A stretch of 64,000 nt of DNA from an uncultured Candidatus Melainabacteria bacterium (GTDB lineage: Bacteria; Cyanobacteriota; Vampirovibrionia; Gastranaerophilales; Gastranaerophilaceae). A program made the position numbers and the translations under genes. Shown here in pieces: positions 40,489 through 49,037 of this stretch. The notes beneath the pieces were generated by a model, which was given only the letters and a program-made list of their open reading frames with translations, did not search any database and was not told the origin of the DNA. The first letter of the stretch is position 1, and each line of letters starts with the position of its first letter. The DNA is taken from positions 4,535 through 68,534 of the forward strand of contig CAKVIM010000010.1 of NCBI GenBank assembly GCA_934754775.1. The letters are read 5' to 3'.

Positions 40489-42637
40489 CTTCCACCGTTT
40501 TCACATCTTCTACTACAGCTTTTTGCAATACTGGCGTTGATTGTGCTTCCTTAAAGTCTTCTTCGTCTTTTATTTCTTCTTTCTTAGTCGATTTCTTAAC
40601 CTGTCTAAGCTCCATTCTGTCATAATCAACGTGAGTACCTTTAGCATTCATCATGATTTCAACCATAAAGTAAGTATTTTCTCTTACACAGTCATAGCCT
40701 AGGTGGAATTTAACATCATCAGGGCCAACTGAAATATAGAATGCGTTTTCTTGAAATGCTTTACCGTTAGGTGAATCGTTTGAAAGGTTAATAGAGCCAA
40801 ACCAAGAAAATGCTAAATATCGGGTTAATCTAAACGTTTCTCTTAAATAAACATTTGAACGTCCGTAACGGTATGAGTCATAAACCGGCAATGGAGAATG
40901 ATCATCATATACAGATTGGAAATATCCAATATCCTGCATCCAACGTCTATATTGAGTATGCAACATAGGTCCGATTCTACCGATAACCTGTGTATCACCT
41001 GTACCATATAACGCAGCTGAGAATTGTCCTAATACATCCAAGCTCAATGCAGTTTGTTTATCTTCGTTTCTATATGACCAGAAGTTTTGCATAGCTTGTG
41101 CCATATATCTTGTTCTCATGGTGCCGATTTGAGCACCATGCAATCTGTCATAAGTTTTATCTTGATCTATATCGTGGAAATAACCAACATCAAATTTATG
41201 ACCAAATGTTGATGGACGTCCCTTCAGTAAGAAATTATTACTTCCGTAGAAATTTTCATAAACTAAATCCAAACCGTATTTAGGACGACGTCTGCCCAAG
41301 AACCATTCATCAATATAATCATTCATACCGTATTGCAAGTACAAATGATCGTCCAAACGTTGTTTACCTCTGATTAAGATTTTGCTTTGAGTTGTACCAT
41401 AAGCAATTTGGGTTTTATTTGTTGCATTTTGGTATCTTGCTAAACCACCGACACCAATCTTTTTATAATAGTTCAAGAATGGAACAATTTTCAAAATAGA
41501 GCTTTTTGGCATTTCAATAACGAACCCTGGTCCGATGAACATACCCAAACCTCTATAAGAACCTAATTCCCAAGAGTTTGTATCTGCAAAGTCAACATTT
41601 TTGTTTGTATAAACCTTTAACCCAGGAACTTTTACAACTTTCCATCTGCCTTTAAAAATTGTCGCACGCTTTAAAGCAAGAACTTCCAAATCACCCTTCT
41701 GAGTGATTTTCATATCCTTAACTTTAATTCTTACCAGCCCTCTTTCCAAATCATCTGTTAAAGTCTGATCCTTTGGAATTATCATGTTGCTCATGTATGG
41801 CCCCATTTTAGAAGTTCTAAATTGTAGTGGAAAAGATTCTTTCATATCAATAGAACCATTTTCTTGAACAATTTTATCGCCGTAAACGTAGCCTTTTTTT
41901 GCTTTAATTTCCAATGTAGAAGTTCTTGTCAACGGATTTTCAATCAAAGCATTTTCTTCGTTCATATCAACGAAAATATAGTCACCTGTTATAATTTGAC
42001 CATTCTTATGAATCTCAACATTACCTTCTGCCTTGATAGTATTATTCATTCTGTCATAAGTAATACTATCAGCTTTAATTACTGTATCCTGTTTGACAAA
42101 AGTTACAAGAACATTTCCGGTCGCATACATACAATAGTTTTCTGTATCATAATCCATATTTTCACAATCTAGGATTATGTTTTCTGTATCTTCAACCTCT
42201 GCAGCCTTCTCCTTTTTAGACTTTTTGTTCCAGAAATGTCTACCTTTCTTTTGCTCTGCGATAGATTCTTCATCCGCTTCGAACCCGTCCGGCATCATAT
42301 TTTCGTCGAAGTTTTCTTCAATTTCTTTTGATGCATATTGTGAAGTTTCAGCACCGGCAGCATAAGTTTCATCAGGTGCCATCGGAGCCAGTTGCATTTT
42401 TTTTGCGTTATGTTCTTTAATCTTTTTCTTTGTTATCAAACGCAACTTTTTTAAAGGTGGCATTGTACTTTCATGATCAAAACCACTCTTTTTATCTTCT
42501 TCCGCTTCCCTTTGACTCGGAAGCATAAAGAAAGAATCGCCAGTGAAATCTGACGGGTCTATAAATGAATATTCTGCAAATGCAGAACCCGCAGTAAGAA
42601 AAAATATTATAAATAATGCTATGCTTTTTTTATTCAA
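40478..42637 (-). CDS. LptD/OstA-like outer-membrane protein
   Basis: This 719-residue protein has a signal peptide (MNKKSIALFIIFFLTAGSAFA) and a long charged, Lys/Glu-rich low-complexity linker (about 45-155). An OstA/LptA-like beta-jellyroll domain follows (about 155-265, ADSITYDRMNNTIKAEGNVEIHKNGQIITGDYIFVDM). The large C-terminal part (about 290-690) of Tyr/Arg/Phe-rich strands suggests an outer-membrane barrel. It would insert lipopolysaccharide in the outer leaflet, indicating a diderm envelope. LptE is not adjacent. The charged linker is longer than in the family as I know it. The last residues are Lys/Glu-rich. It overlaps the aldolase gene by 11 bases. Confidence 0.78.
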   Translation of the reverse strand: MNKKSIALFIIFFLTAGSAFAEYSFIDPSDFTGDSFFMLPSQREAEEDKKSGFDHESTMPPLKKLRLITKKKIKEHNAKKMQLAPMAPDETYAAGAETSQYASKEIEENFDENMMPDGFEADEESIAEQKKGRHFWNKKSKKEKAAEVEDTENIILDCENMDYDTENYCMYATGNVLVTFVKQDTVIKADSITYDRMNNTIKAEGNVEIHKNGQIITGDYIFVDMNEENALIENPLTRTSTLEIKAKKGYVYGDKIVQENGSIDMKESFPLQFRTSKMGPYMSNMIIPKDQTLTDDLERGLVRIKVKDMKITQKGDLEVLALKRATIFKGRWKVVKVPGLKVYTNKNVDFADTNSWELGSYRGLGMFIGPGFVIEMPKSSILKIVPFLNYYKKIGVGGLARYQNATNKTQIAYGTTQSKILIRGKQRLDDHLYLQYGMNDYIDEWFLGRRRPKYGLDLVYENFYGSNNFLLKGRPSTFGHKFDVGYFHDIDQDKTYDRLHGAQIGTMRTRYMAQAMQNFWSYRNEDKQTALSLDVLGQFSAALYGTGDTQVIGRIGPMLHTQYRRWMQDIGYFQSVYDDHSPLPVYDSYRYGRSNVYLRETFRLTRYLAFSWFGSINLSNDSPNGKAFQENAFYISVGPDDVKFHLGYDCVRENTYFMVEIMMNAKGTHVDYDRMELRQVKKSTKKEEIKDEEDFKEAQSTPVLQKAVVEDVKTVEDVL

Positions 42638-42651
42638 AATTCAATTTCCTA

Positions 42652-43758
42652 TTATATATAATTCAACGGATTATTAGGTTGACCGTTAACCCTTACCTCA
42701 AAGTGACAATGCGGACCGGTACTATAACCTGTTGTACCCTCATATCCGAGAACTTGTCCTTTTGAAACCCTTTGACCGTTTGAAACAGCTGTAGAATTCA
42801 TGTGTGCATAAAGCGTTGTAATCGGTTTCCCGTTAACAATCCCGTGCTCTACAATTACGACCTTGCCATAACCGCCATACCAGCCGGAATAGATAACCTT
42901 TCCGGAATTAGAAGCTCTGATTGCTCCCAAATTAGGCCCACCGATATCCACACCTGAGTGGAAAGATTTACTGTTAAATATCGGGTGAGTTCTCCATCCA
43001 AACGGAGAAGTAATTCTACCCTGAATCGGTTTAATAAATCCGGAAGCGACCTGAATGTCTTTGTCTTTAGCCGTTTTATTGATATAAGAACCGATACTTG
43101 CAGACTGTTTTGCAAGTTCTCTTTCAGCTCTTTGATAAGCAACTCTGTCAGTTCTCAACTTGTTAATCATGCTCTCGTTTTTAGCAATAGCTCTTTGAAT
43201 ATCAGATTGTTGCGAATTAATTGAAGCTACAGAACGTTCCAAATTACGTTTTTTGGCTTCAATATTATATTTAAGCATTGCAATCTCTTGAGCCTTCTTC
43301 TTTGCTCTATTCATACGGTCGTAATCATCTTTCAGAATAATTTTCTGGAAGTAGACTCTATCGACCAGCATGTTGATATCCTCAGAAGTTATCAACAGTT
43401 CAAAGAAAGCTTTTCTTTGAGATTTAAACACTTTTCTTATGTGATTTGCCAAAACATAATTCAAGCTGTTATACTCTGCAGAAGCTCTATCCAATTGAGC
43501 TTGCATACCGTTTAATTCTTTTTGAGCAGTAATAATTTGCGACTTTGATTGGTGTAAATTATTTGTCGCATTCTCTAATTTTTGTTGGTTTTTATAAAGT
43601 TTATTGGTTTCAACATTTTCTAGCCATTTCAAATGATTGATTTTAGCTCGGGTTTGACGTTTTTTAGTTTCCAAATCTTGTGCAGCATAAGAATCGCAGC
43701 ACGCAAAAGTGCTGAAAACTACTCCAAAAAATATTAATATGCTTAATATTTTCTTCAA
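42652..43758 (-). CDS. EnvC-like murein hydrolase activator/M23 peptidase
   Basis: This 368-residue protein has a signal peptide (MKKILSILIFFGVVFSTFAC), a long coiled coil (about 28-235, with repeated Glu/Lys/Gln heptads) and a C-terminal M23/LytM domain. The M23 zinc residues are present: HSGVDIGG (H, D), and GPHCHFEVRVNG with HxH. GWRTHP, the glycine-rich strand GKVIYSGWYGGYGKVVIVEHG and TLYAHM are also present. With intact ligands it can cut peptidoglycan cross-links, unlike E. coli EnvC. It acts at the periplasmic septum. It follows a 37-residue membrane ORF by 13 bases. Confidence 0.88.
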   Translation of the reverse strand: MKKILSILIFFGVVFSTFACCDSYAAQDLETKKRQTRAKINHLKWLENVETNKLYKNQQKLENATNNLHQSKSQIITAQKELNGMQAQLDRASAEYNSLNYVLANHIRKVFKSQRKAFFELLITSEDINMLVDRVYFQKIILKDDYDRMNRAKKKAQEIAMLKYNIEAKKRNLERSVASINSQQSDIQRAIAKNESMINKLRTDRVAYQRAERELAKQSASIGSYINKTAKDKDIQVASGFIKPIQGRITSPFGWRTHPIFNSKSFHSGVDIGGPNLGAIRASNSGKVIYSGWYGGYGKVVIVEHGIVNGKPITTLYAHMNSTAVSNGQRVSKGQVLGYEGTTGYSTGPHCHFEVRVNGQPNNPLNYI

Positions 43759-43771
43759 AACTCCCCCTGAA

Positions 43772-43885
43772 CTACTTGCTAAACACAGGGAGTAGCATTA
43801 ATAACCCCATGCCGGCTGTCCATAAAATAAAAGACACCGTAATCAATCCAACTATTAGTTTTTTATGTTGCCTAAAAAATTCCAT
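43772..43885 (-). CDS. Small single-pass membrane protein, 37 residues
   Basis: A complete ORF starts at ATG 43885 after a strong AGAGGTGAAG site and ends at TAG 43772-43774, just before the EnvC-like gene. It starts MEFFRQHKKLIVGLITVSFI, then LWTAGMGLLMLL and a short tail. The basic head plus one hydrophobic helix recalls the anchor of SurA/PpiD-type periplasmic chaperones without the rest. It was too small to be seen by most gene finders. It may help membrane assembly of the neighbouring envelope genes. Confidence 0.6.
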   Translation of the reverse strand: MEFFRQHKKLIVGLITVSFILWTAGMGLLMLLPVFSK

Positions 43886-43951
43886 CTTCACCTCTCTTAC
43901 TATATTTTAATACAAAAATAGAGCAAAGACAATTTGTAAATTTTTATGGCA

Positions 43952-44704
43952 CTAACTAATCAAATCTTTTACAACTTCTCCTGCAATAATCAATCCGACA
44001 ACAGATGGCACAAACGCATTACTTCCGGGAATTTGGCGTCTTGCAGTACATTTTCTTACAGTCCCCGGCGGGCAAACACAGTGTTTTTTGCAGCTTATTT
44101 CGATATCATCATTAGGTTTTATCGGAATTTCTTTTGAATAAACGACTTTTACTTTTCTTATTTTTCTCTTCTTCAATTCTTGTCGAATAACCTTCGCAAG
44201 TGGACAAACCGAAGTTTTAGAAATATCAGCAACTTCAAATGCGGCAGGATACATTTTATTACCTGCACCCATTGAAGAAATCACCTTCACGCCGGCTTTT
44301 TTAGCACGCTCAATAATTTCTAACTTCCCAACAACGGTATCAATCGCATCCACAACATAATCATACCCCGAAAAGTCAAACTCATCAGCGTTTTGAGGGG
44401 TATAAAACATTTTATATGTATTAACTACAGCATTCGGGTTGATGTCAAGAATTCTCTCCTTTGCAACATCTACCTTATATTTGCCGACAGTACTACGTAG
44501 TGCATAAATTTGGCGGTTAATATTGGTAATACAGATTTTGTCATCATCTATCAAATCAAAAGTGCCAACACCGCTTCTGGCAAGAGCTTCTACGGTATAA
44601 CCTCCAACTCCGCCAATACCAAATACTGCAACACGGCTTGAAGCAAGTTTCTCCATACCGTCTTTTCCAATTAAAAGTTCGGTTCTTGAAAATTGATTAA
44701 GCAT
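43952..44704 (-). CDS. tcdA: tRNA threonylcarbamoyladenosine dehydratase TcdA
   Basis: This 250-residue E1-like protein has the nucleotide-binding VFGIGGVGGYTVEALARSGVG, the DDDKICITNINRQIYALRSTVGKYKVD signature, VVDAIDTVVGKLEII and the GNKMYPAAFEVADISKTSVCPLAKVIR block of TcdA (YgdL/CsdL). It makes cyclic t6A in tRNA with ATP. It lies 15 bases after secG. Confidence 0.92.
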   Translation of the reverse strand: MLNQFSRTELLIGKDGMEKLASSRVAVFGIGGVGGYTVEALARSGVGTFDLIDDDKICITNINRQIYALRSTVGKYKVDVAKERILDINPNAVVNTYKMFYTPQNADEFDFSGYDYVVDAIDTVVGKLEIIERAKKAGVKVISSMGAGNKMYPAAFEVADISKTSVCPLAKVIRQELKKRKIRKVKVVYSKEIPIKPNDDIEISCKKHCVCPPGTVRKCTARRQIPGSNAFVPSVVGLIIAGEVVKDLIS

Positions 44705-44719
44705 GCTAGTTCTCGAATA

Positions 44720-44944
44720 CTACTTAATAATACCAAAGCCGAGCAAGAATACACATACAACAAACACACCGGCTACAATTGCAGTAAGTTTGTTCAATCC
44801 TTTTTCTGCACTTTTTTGCGAAGAAAACATTTGAGCTGCGTTACCAATCCCTGCAATTCCATCACCTTTTGGTGAGTGCATAAGAATTAACACGATTAAT
44901 AATAAAGCTGATAAAACTTGTATAGTCCAAATAAATGCTAACAT
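44720..44944 (-). CDS. secG: Preprotein translocase subunit SecG
   Basis: This 74-residue protein has two membrane helices and the SecG loop: IQVLSALLLIVLILMHSPKGDGIAG and a C-terminal hydrophobic segment. It is part of SecYEG in the inner membrane. It overlaps nrtR by 7 bases. Confidence 0.92.
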   Translation of the reverse strand: MLAFIWTIQVLSALLLIVLILMHSPKGDGIAGIGNAAQMFSSQKSAEKGLNKLTAIVAGVFVVCVFLLGFGIIK

Positions 44945-45618
44945 TTAGTCTCCTTTTTGATAAAATGTGCACGTTTTGAATTTAATTTAATATTATCGAA
45001 AGTATAGAGTCGTGCAGGTCTCTTTGATGATGATTTAGAAAACTCGTTGAGCTCTCTCAATCCATCAGTCGTAATAACTTTCTTACGGAAATTACGCTTA
45101 TCCAATTTTTTCTGCATAATCATTTCATATGCCTTTTGCATCTCTGTAAGCGTAAATTTCTCGTTCAACAATTGGTAAGCTACAGGGCACATTTCCAAAC
45201 GTTCTCTTGTACGTTTAAGAGAGTATTCAATAATTTCCTTGTGGTCGAATGCCAAAGGCGGTAAATCGAATACTTTATGCCAAGCCAAATCAGGTGTTGT
45301 AACTACGTCAAAATCTTCAGCTCTAATCAAGGCAAAATATGCACAAGTGATAACTCTTGAAACAGGGTGTCTCAAAGGGTCACCGAATGTATAAAGCTGT
45401 TCAAGATAAATATTATCAACATTTGTCTTTTCTTTAAGAACACGCATTGCTGCTTCATCAAGGTTTTCAGACATTCTAACATATCCGCCGGGGATTGCCC
45501 ATTTATCCTTGAAAGGTTCATTGTTACGCTTTACCAGTAGCACTTGCAGTGCATCATCTTTTATTGTCAAAATTACAATGTCGACTGTTATCTCGTGTGT
45601 TTTGATTTCGTTAAACAT
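44938..45618 (-). CDS. nrtR: NrtR-type Nudix-related transcriptional regulator
   Basis: This 226-residue protein has an N-terminal Nudix fold (5-140) with HEITVDIVILTIKDD, KWAIPGGYVRMSENLDEAAMRVLKEKTNV and RHPVSRVITCAYFALI, and a C-terminal winged helix (about 150-215) with TLTEMQKAYEMIMQKKLDKRNFRKKVITTDGL, typical of NrtR. The Nudix box lacks the REUxEE glutamates, so it binds but does not hydrolyse ADP-ribose-type ligands, as in NrtR repressors of NAD metabolism. Co-location with secG and tcdA (7-base overlap) is unusual, since NrtR normally sits by nad or pnc genes. Confidence 0.85.
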   Translation of the reverse strand: MFNEIKTHEITVDIVILTIKDDALQVLLVKRNNEPFKDKWAIPGGYVRMSENLDEAAMRVLKEKTNVDNIYLEQLYTFGDPLRHPVSRVITCAYFALIRAEDFDVVTTPDLAWHKVFDLPPLAFDHKEIIEYSLKRTRERLEMCPVAYQLLNEKFTLTEMQKAYEMIMQKKLDKRNFRKKVITTDGLRELNEFSKSSSKRPARLYTFDNIKLNSKRAHFIKKETKC

Positions 45619-45698
45619 TTCTCACCTCAAAATAATTGTATAATAAATAATAAAAAAATGTAACAAGTTTGAATACGAATAAGTGTATTTTGTTACAA

Positions 45699-45908
45699 TT
45701 ATTTTAATTTATGGTGATAATACTCTATTAAGCCTATATGTAAAGCCGTTAGAGCCGTTGCGAGGTATGCAAAAAATTTGTGAGATTTCCTAAAAGATTT
45801 GTTTTTACTAATTCCGCTTAAAACACTTAATCCTAAAGCAGCCGTTGCACCATATCCGGTTGTCTTTGGCGTTAATAGAGGTGTTGATTTTACTGGTTGA
45901 ACTTTCAT
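45699..45908 (-). CDS. Small hypothetical membrane protein
   Basis: This 69-residue protein begins MKVQPVKSTPLLTPKTTGYG and has two hydrophobic stretches (ATAALGLSVLSGI and FFAYLATALTALHIGLI) with a basic loop. The leader, short and polar ending in an aromatic-Gly word, recalls the island proteins at 37-39 kb. It lies 23 bases after the metzincin gene start region. The function is unknown. Confidence 0.5.
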   Translation of the reverse strand: MKVQPVKSTPLLTPKTTGYGATAALGLSVLSGISKNKSFRKSHKFFAYLATALTALHIGLIEYYHHKLK

Positions 45909-45931
45909 ACACTTAAACTAACATAAATTAA

Positions 45932-47386
45932 TCAAAACAACAACATCTTATAAGGAGCAAATTTTTCGTTGTTTTTTTCATTAGGGTTGTTCTTCAAAAA
46001 ATTCTTTAGAACAGCTCTTGCCCTTATGTAATCGTGTTTTTTTAGATATATATTTGCCAGATAAACAGCATAATTTATATTATCAGGAGAAACTCTTACC
46101 AAATAGCGATATTCAGCTATTGCTGCATCATAATCATTTTGATGCAATTTAATTTCCGCCCTCAAAAAGTGCAATTCTTCGCTTTGTTTTATTTCAGCAG
46201 CTCTATCCAAATAGTCCTCTGCAAGTTCAAAGTGATTGATATAATAATAAGAAACCGCAAGATTATAACAAACAATATATTTCGCATCCTTATTATCCGC
46301 AAGCTGTAGAGCCTTCTCCAAAACTCTTATTGCCTCCGGATATTTTTTCTGTGCGACATAACTCTCCGCTAAATCAATATATCCGCCTGCAAGTTCCGGT
46401 GCATGCTGGATATAATTCCGAGCCTCTTTTTCTTTAGAAAAGCTAACCTCTTCATCGTCACCCAATACCAAATACGGAACATAGTCTCCAACCAAATCAC
46501 CTTTATTTGTTATATCAGGTTTTATCTTATAAAGAAGTTCGAGCGTCATCTTATCAGCGTCTGTAAGCTCTGTATCTCCACCCTCGGAAGCTGCATCCTT
46601 AGTTAAATACATAATGTTGTTTTTATCATAGCTGTGCCCCATAAATCCCAATGCGTGGAAAATTTCGTGCAGAGCAGTGTTATAAATTTGAGTCGAACTA
46701 AAAGGAGTGCCGTCAGGGTTTTGGGTGTAAAATTTAATCTCCATACTCTTCAACTCATCGGCTGCAATAATCGGTGAAGTGTACGCTATCACATACTTCT
46801 CACCAAACTCAACTTTCTCTTGTTTTGGTGGCAAAAATTCAATTTGAATATTCGCATCATTATTATTAGTTTCCGCAAAAAGTACAACACCCTGATGTTC
46901 CCATTCAGAAAACGCTGCATCAATTTCTCTCACGAATTCTTGCGGAACAGCATCTCTATTTTTGTAAGCATAACTAATCGGTAATTTGCTCCATCTTACA
47001 ATCCTCTGGTTGTAAGGTGCTTGTTTAATATAATTTAGCGGATATTTTCTATGAATTTCTCTTTTTAAATCATACAAAAAATATTTTGCACTAACAGACG
47101 CCGCATCCGTAACCTCACCATCTGCAATTTTAACCAGTTTTTCCTGATTTTCAACAGTTAGAGGAGAATTTATGATTGAATTAACGTATACTTCTCTAAG
47201 CTCTTCATCACGATTACCGAGAATAAACGCTTTTTCATAGTACTTCTGGGCTTTTGCAACATGATTGTGTTTGAAATAATAATTTCCAACAAATGCATAC
47301 ACCTCAGCAGCATTAAAATGAAAATAAATTGCACCTGCTAAAAGCAGAGCCAGCAATGAATAAAACGCAATTCTCAACCTGTTCAT
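45932..47386 (-). CDS. Metzincin zinc protease with tetratricopeptide repeats
   Basis: This 484-residue protein has an N-terminal membrane helix (AFYSLLALLLAGAIYF), a first TPR-like segment (40-70) and a metzincin catalytic domain (about 130-280). The zinc motif is H240-E241-I-F-H244-A-L-G-F-M-G-H251 and the Met-turn is NIMYLT (M259), as in matrixins and related M10-like enzymes. C-terminal TPRs span about 330-475. It is anchored and likely faces the periplasm. It starts 4 bases after scpB, so it is co-transcribed with the condensin partner genes, an odd pairing. Confidence 0.83.
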   Translation of the reverse strand: MNRLRIAFYSLLALLLAGAIYFHFNAAEVYAFVGNYYFKHNHVAKAQKYYEKAFILGNRDEELREVYVNSIINSPLTVENQEKLVKIADGEVTDAASVSAKYFLYDLKREIHRKYPLNYIKQAPYNQRIVRWSKLPISYAYKNRDAVPQEFVREIDAAFSEWEHQGVVLFAETNNNDANIQIEFLPPKQEKVEFGEKYVIAYTSPIIAADELKSMEIKFYTQNPDGTPFSSTQIYNTALHEIFHALGFMGHSYDKNNIMYLTKDAASEGGDTELTDADKMTLELLYKIKPDITNKGDLVGDYVPYLVLGDDEEVSFSKEKEARNYIQHAPELAGGYIDLAESYVAQKKYPEAIRVLEKALQLADNKDAKYIVCYNLAVSYYYINHFELAEDYLDRAAEIKQSEELHFLRAEIKLHQNDYDAAIAEYRYLVRVSPDNINYAVYLANIYLKKHDYIRARAVLKNFLKNNPNEKNNEKFAPYKMLLF

Positions 47387-47390
47387 CAGC

Positions 47391-47963
47391 TTATTCCTGA
47401 ACTTCGGTTACAGAAGGTTGTACAGTTTGTTGAACTGCAGTGCCGAAATCTTCATTATCATCCTTCACGCCTTTATCAATATTAAGAGTTTTGACCAAAG
47501 CTCGCACGTCGCCTTTCAATTTGAAATACTCAGCAAATTTCGGAGTAGTTTTGATATTAAAAGAACGTCCGTTTTTGTCTTTATGGCGTGAAATCAGTCC
47601 CTTTTCCAAAAGCTCTTGTACATGTTCATAAGCGTTTGAGCCTCTCAAATCTTTAAGCAAAGATTGACGGATAGGCTCTTTTAATGCAATAACAGTTAAA
47701 GTTTTTAACACAGGCGGTTTAAGTTCAACAGGACAAAGTTTCTCGACAATATCAAGGTGTTCTTGTTTAACCTGCAAAATATAACCATTCTCGTCGTCGA
47801 TTTCTAAAGCCCCGTCACGAGAAGCGTAATCCATAATCAGTTCCAACAAAGCTTCTTCAACAGCTTCCGGCTCTTCTTCCAAGATTTCTGCAATATCTTT
47901 TATTTGAAGCACTTTTGCTGTTACAAACAAAACAGCCTCAATTCTTGATTTCAACTGTTCCAT
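47391..47963 (-). CDS. scpB: Segregation and condensation protein B
   Basis: This 190-residue protein has tandem winged helices. Motifs are LKSRIEAVLFVTAKVLQIKDIAEIL, VLKTLTVIALKEPIRQSLLKDLRGSNAYEHVQELLEKGLISRH and FNIKTTPKFAEYFKL. It forms part of the SMC-ScpAB complex that organises the chromosome. The start shares one base with the scpA stop. Confidence 0.9.
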   Translation of the reverse strand: MEQLKSRIEAVLFVTAKVLQIKDIAEILEEEPEAVEEALLELIMDYASRDGALEIDDENGYILQVKQEHLDIVEKLCPVELKPPVLKTLTVIALKEPIRQSLLKDLRGSNAYEHVQELLEKGLISRHKDKNGRSFNIKTTPKFAEYFKLKGDVRALVKTLNIDKGVKDDNEDFGTAVQQTVQPSVTEVQE

Positions 47964-48856
47964 TATGCACTCACCTCGCTATTATCAACCAAAACATTTT
48001 TAACATTATCAATACTGTTATCCAAATCTTCTGCAACCTCGTTTTGCTCAACATGAGGGCGTTTCACAACGTACAAATCAGAATAAAATTCATCTTGCTC
48101 CAAATCATAATCACTCTCAACCGTCAAAAACAGAAGAGAAATGTATGCACTAATCTTATCCATTCCAAGAAGTGTAAGCTCATTCAACTCAATTTTATCT
48201 TGTCTGCTCAAAATCTCTGATAAATTAGCTTTTAGCCTCTGAACTCCATTTTCGATATATTCATCGTGAGCTAGATTAATAATATCATCAGGCGAAAGTT
48301 TTGCGTAATTCTGCACACGGCGTTTCGCACGTTCATGAGCATTCTTTAATGATTGCTTTTTATCAAGCATTTCATAGAATTCCAATTGTCTAATCAAATC
48401 ACGCAAAGTAACAACACGATTGTGGTTCAAACGCACACTTGTTCTTCTCTGCAAAACTTCATCAATAGAAATTACATTATTAGTCGGAATATACTCTTCA
48501 TCCTGATAATCCAATGGTGCGTCATCATATTCCAAATCAATCTCAGGTTGAGGTTCAAAATCCAAAACATCCAACCCCTCAAGCACATTCGACTTAAGCT
48601 TAAGCAAAATCGCAGCAAATAAAAGAGTTCTACCAGTCAAACGTAAATTTTGAGCCTTTGACTGGAACAAATGCATCAAATATTTATCCGTAACTTCAAC
48701 AATATCTACATTCCAAGGGTCGATTTTCCCGTGTTTTGCCATATCAACAAGGATTTCAATCCCGTCGACTTCTGCTTCCTGAACATATTCTTCTTGTTTA
48801 GCGGTCAATGCTTGATGATGTAAATTATTCAAACTATCAATATTATTTACTGCCAT
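47963..48856 (-). CDS. scpA: Segregation and condensation protein A
   Basis: This 297-residue kleisin has the N-terminal DGIEILVDMAKHGKIDPWNVDIVEVTDKYL...RTLLFAAILLKLKS and a C-terminal winged helix with KIELNELTLLGMDKISAYISLLFLTVESDYDLEQDEFYSDLYV. It bridges the SMC heads. It is larger than the common ~250 residues because of a Glu/Asp-rich middle. It lies between smc and scpB, all on the same strand. Confidence 0.9.
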   Translation of the reverse strand: MAVNNIDSLNNLHHQALTAKQEEYVQEAEVDGIEILVDMAKHGKIDPWNVDIVEVTDKYLMHLFQSKAQNLRLTGRTLLFAAILLKLKSNVLEGLDVLDFEPQPEIDLEYDDAPLDYQDEEYIPTNNVISIDEVLQRRTSVRLNHNRVVTLRDLIRQLEFYEMLDKKQSLKNAHERAKRRVQNYAKLSPDDIINLAHDEYIENGVQRLKANLSEILSRQDKIELNELTLLGMDKISAYISLLFLTVESDYDLEQDEFYSDLYVVKRPHVEQNEVAEDLDNSIDNVKNVLVDNSEVSA

Positions 48857-49037
48857 ATTTATATTTTAATTTATACCTTAAATCTTTTTATCCTCTGTAT
48901 TCATGAAGCCGAATTTTTCGGCTCCTGCTTAAAAGGTAGTTACGATTCTCCATCCAAATCCCTTTTGTTATTTTAACATAGTATTAAGCATGACTGCAAA
49001 TCGTTACAAAAGTTATAATCCGCACCCACCAGCCGGA

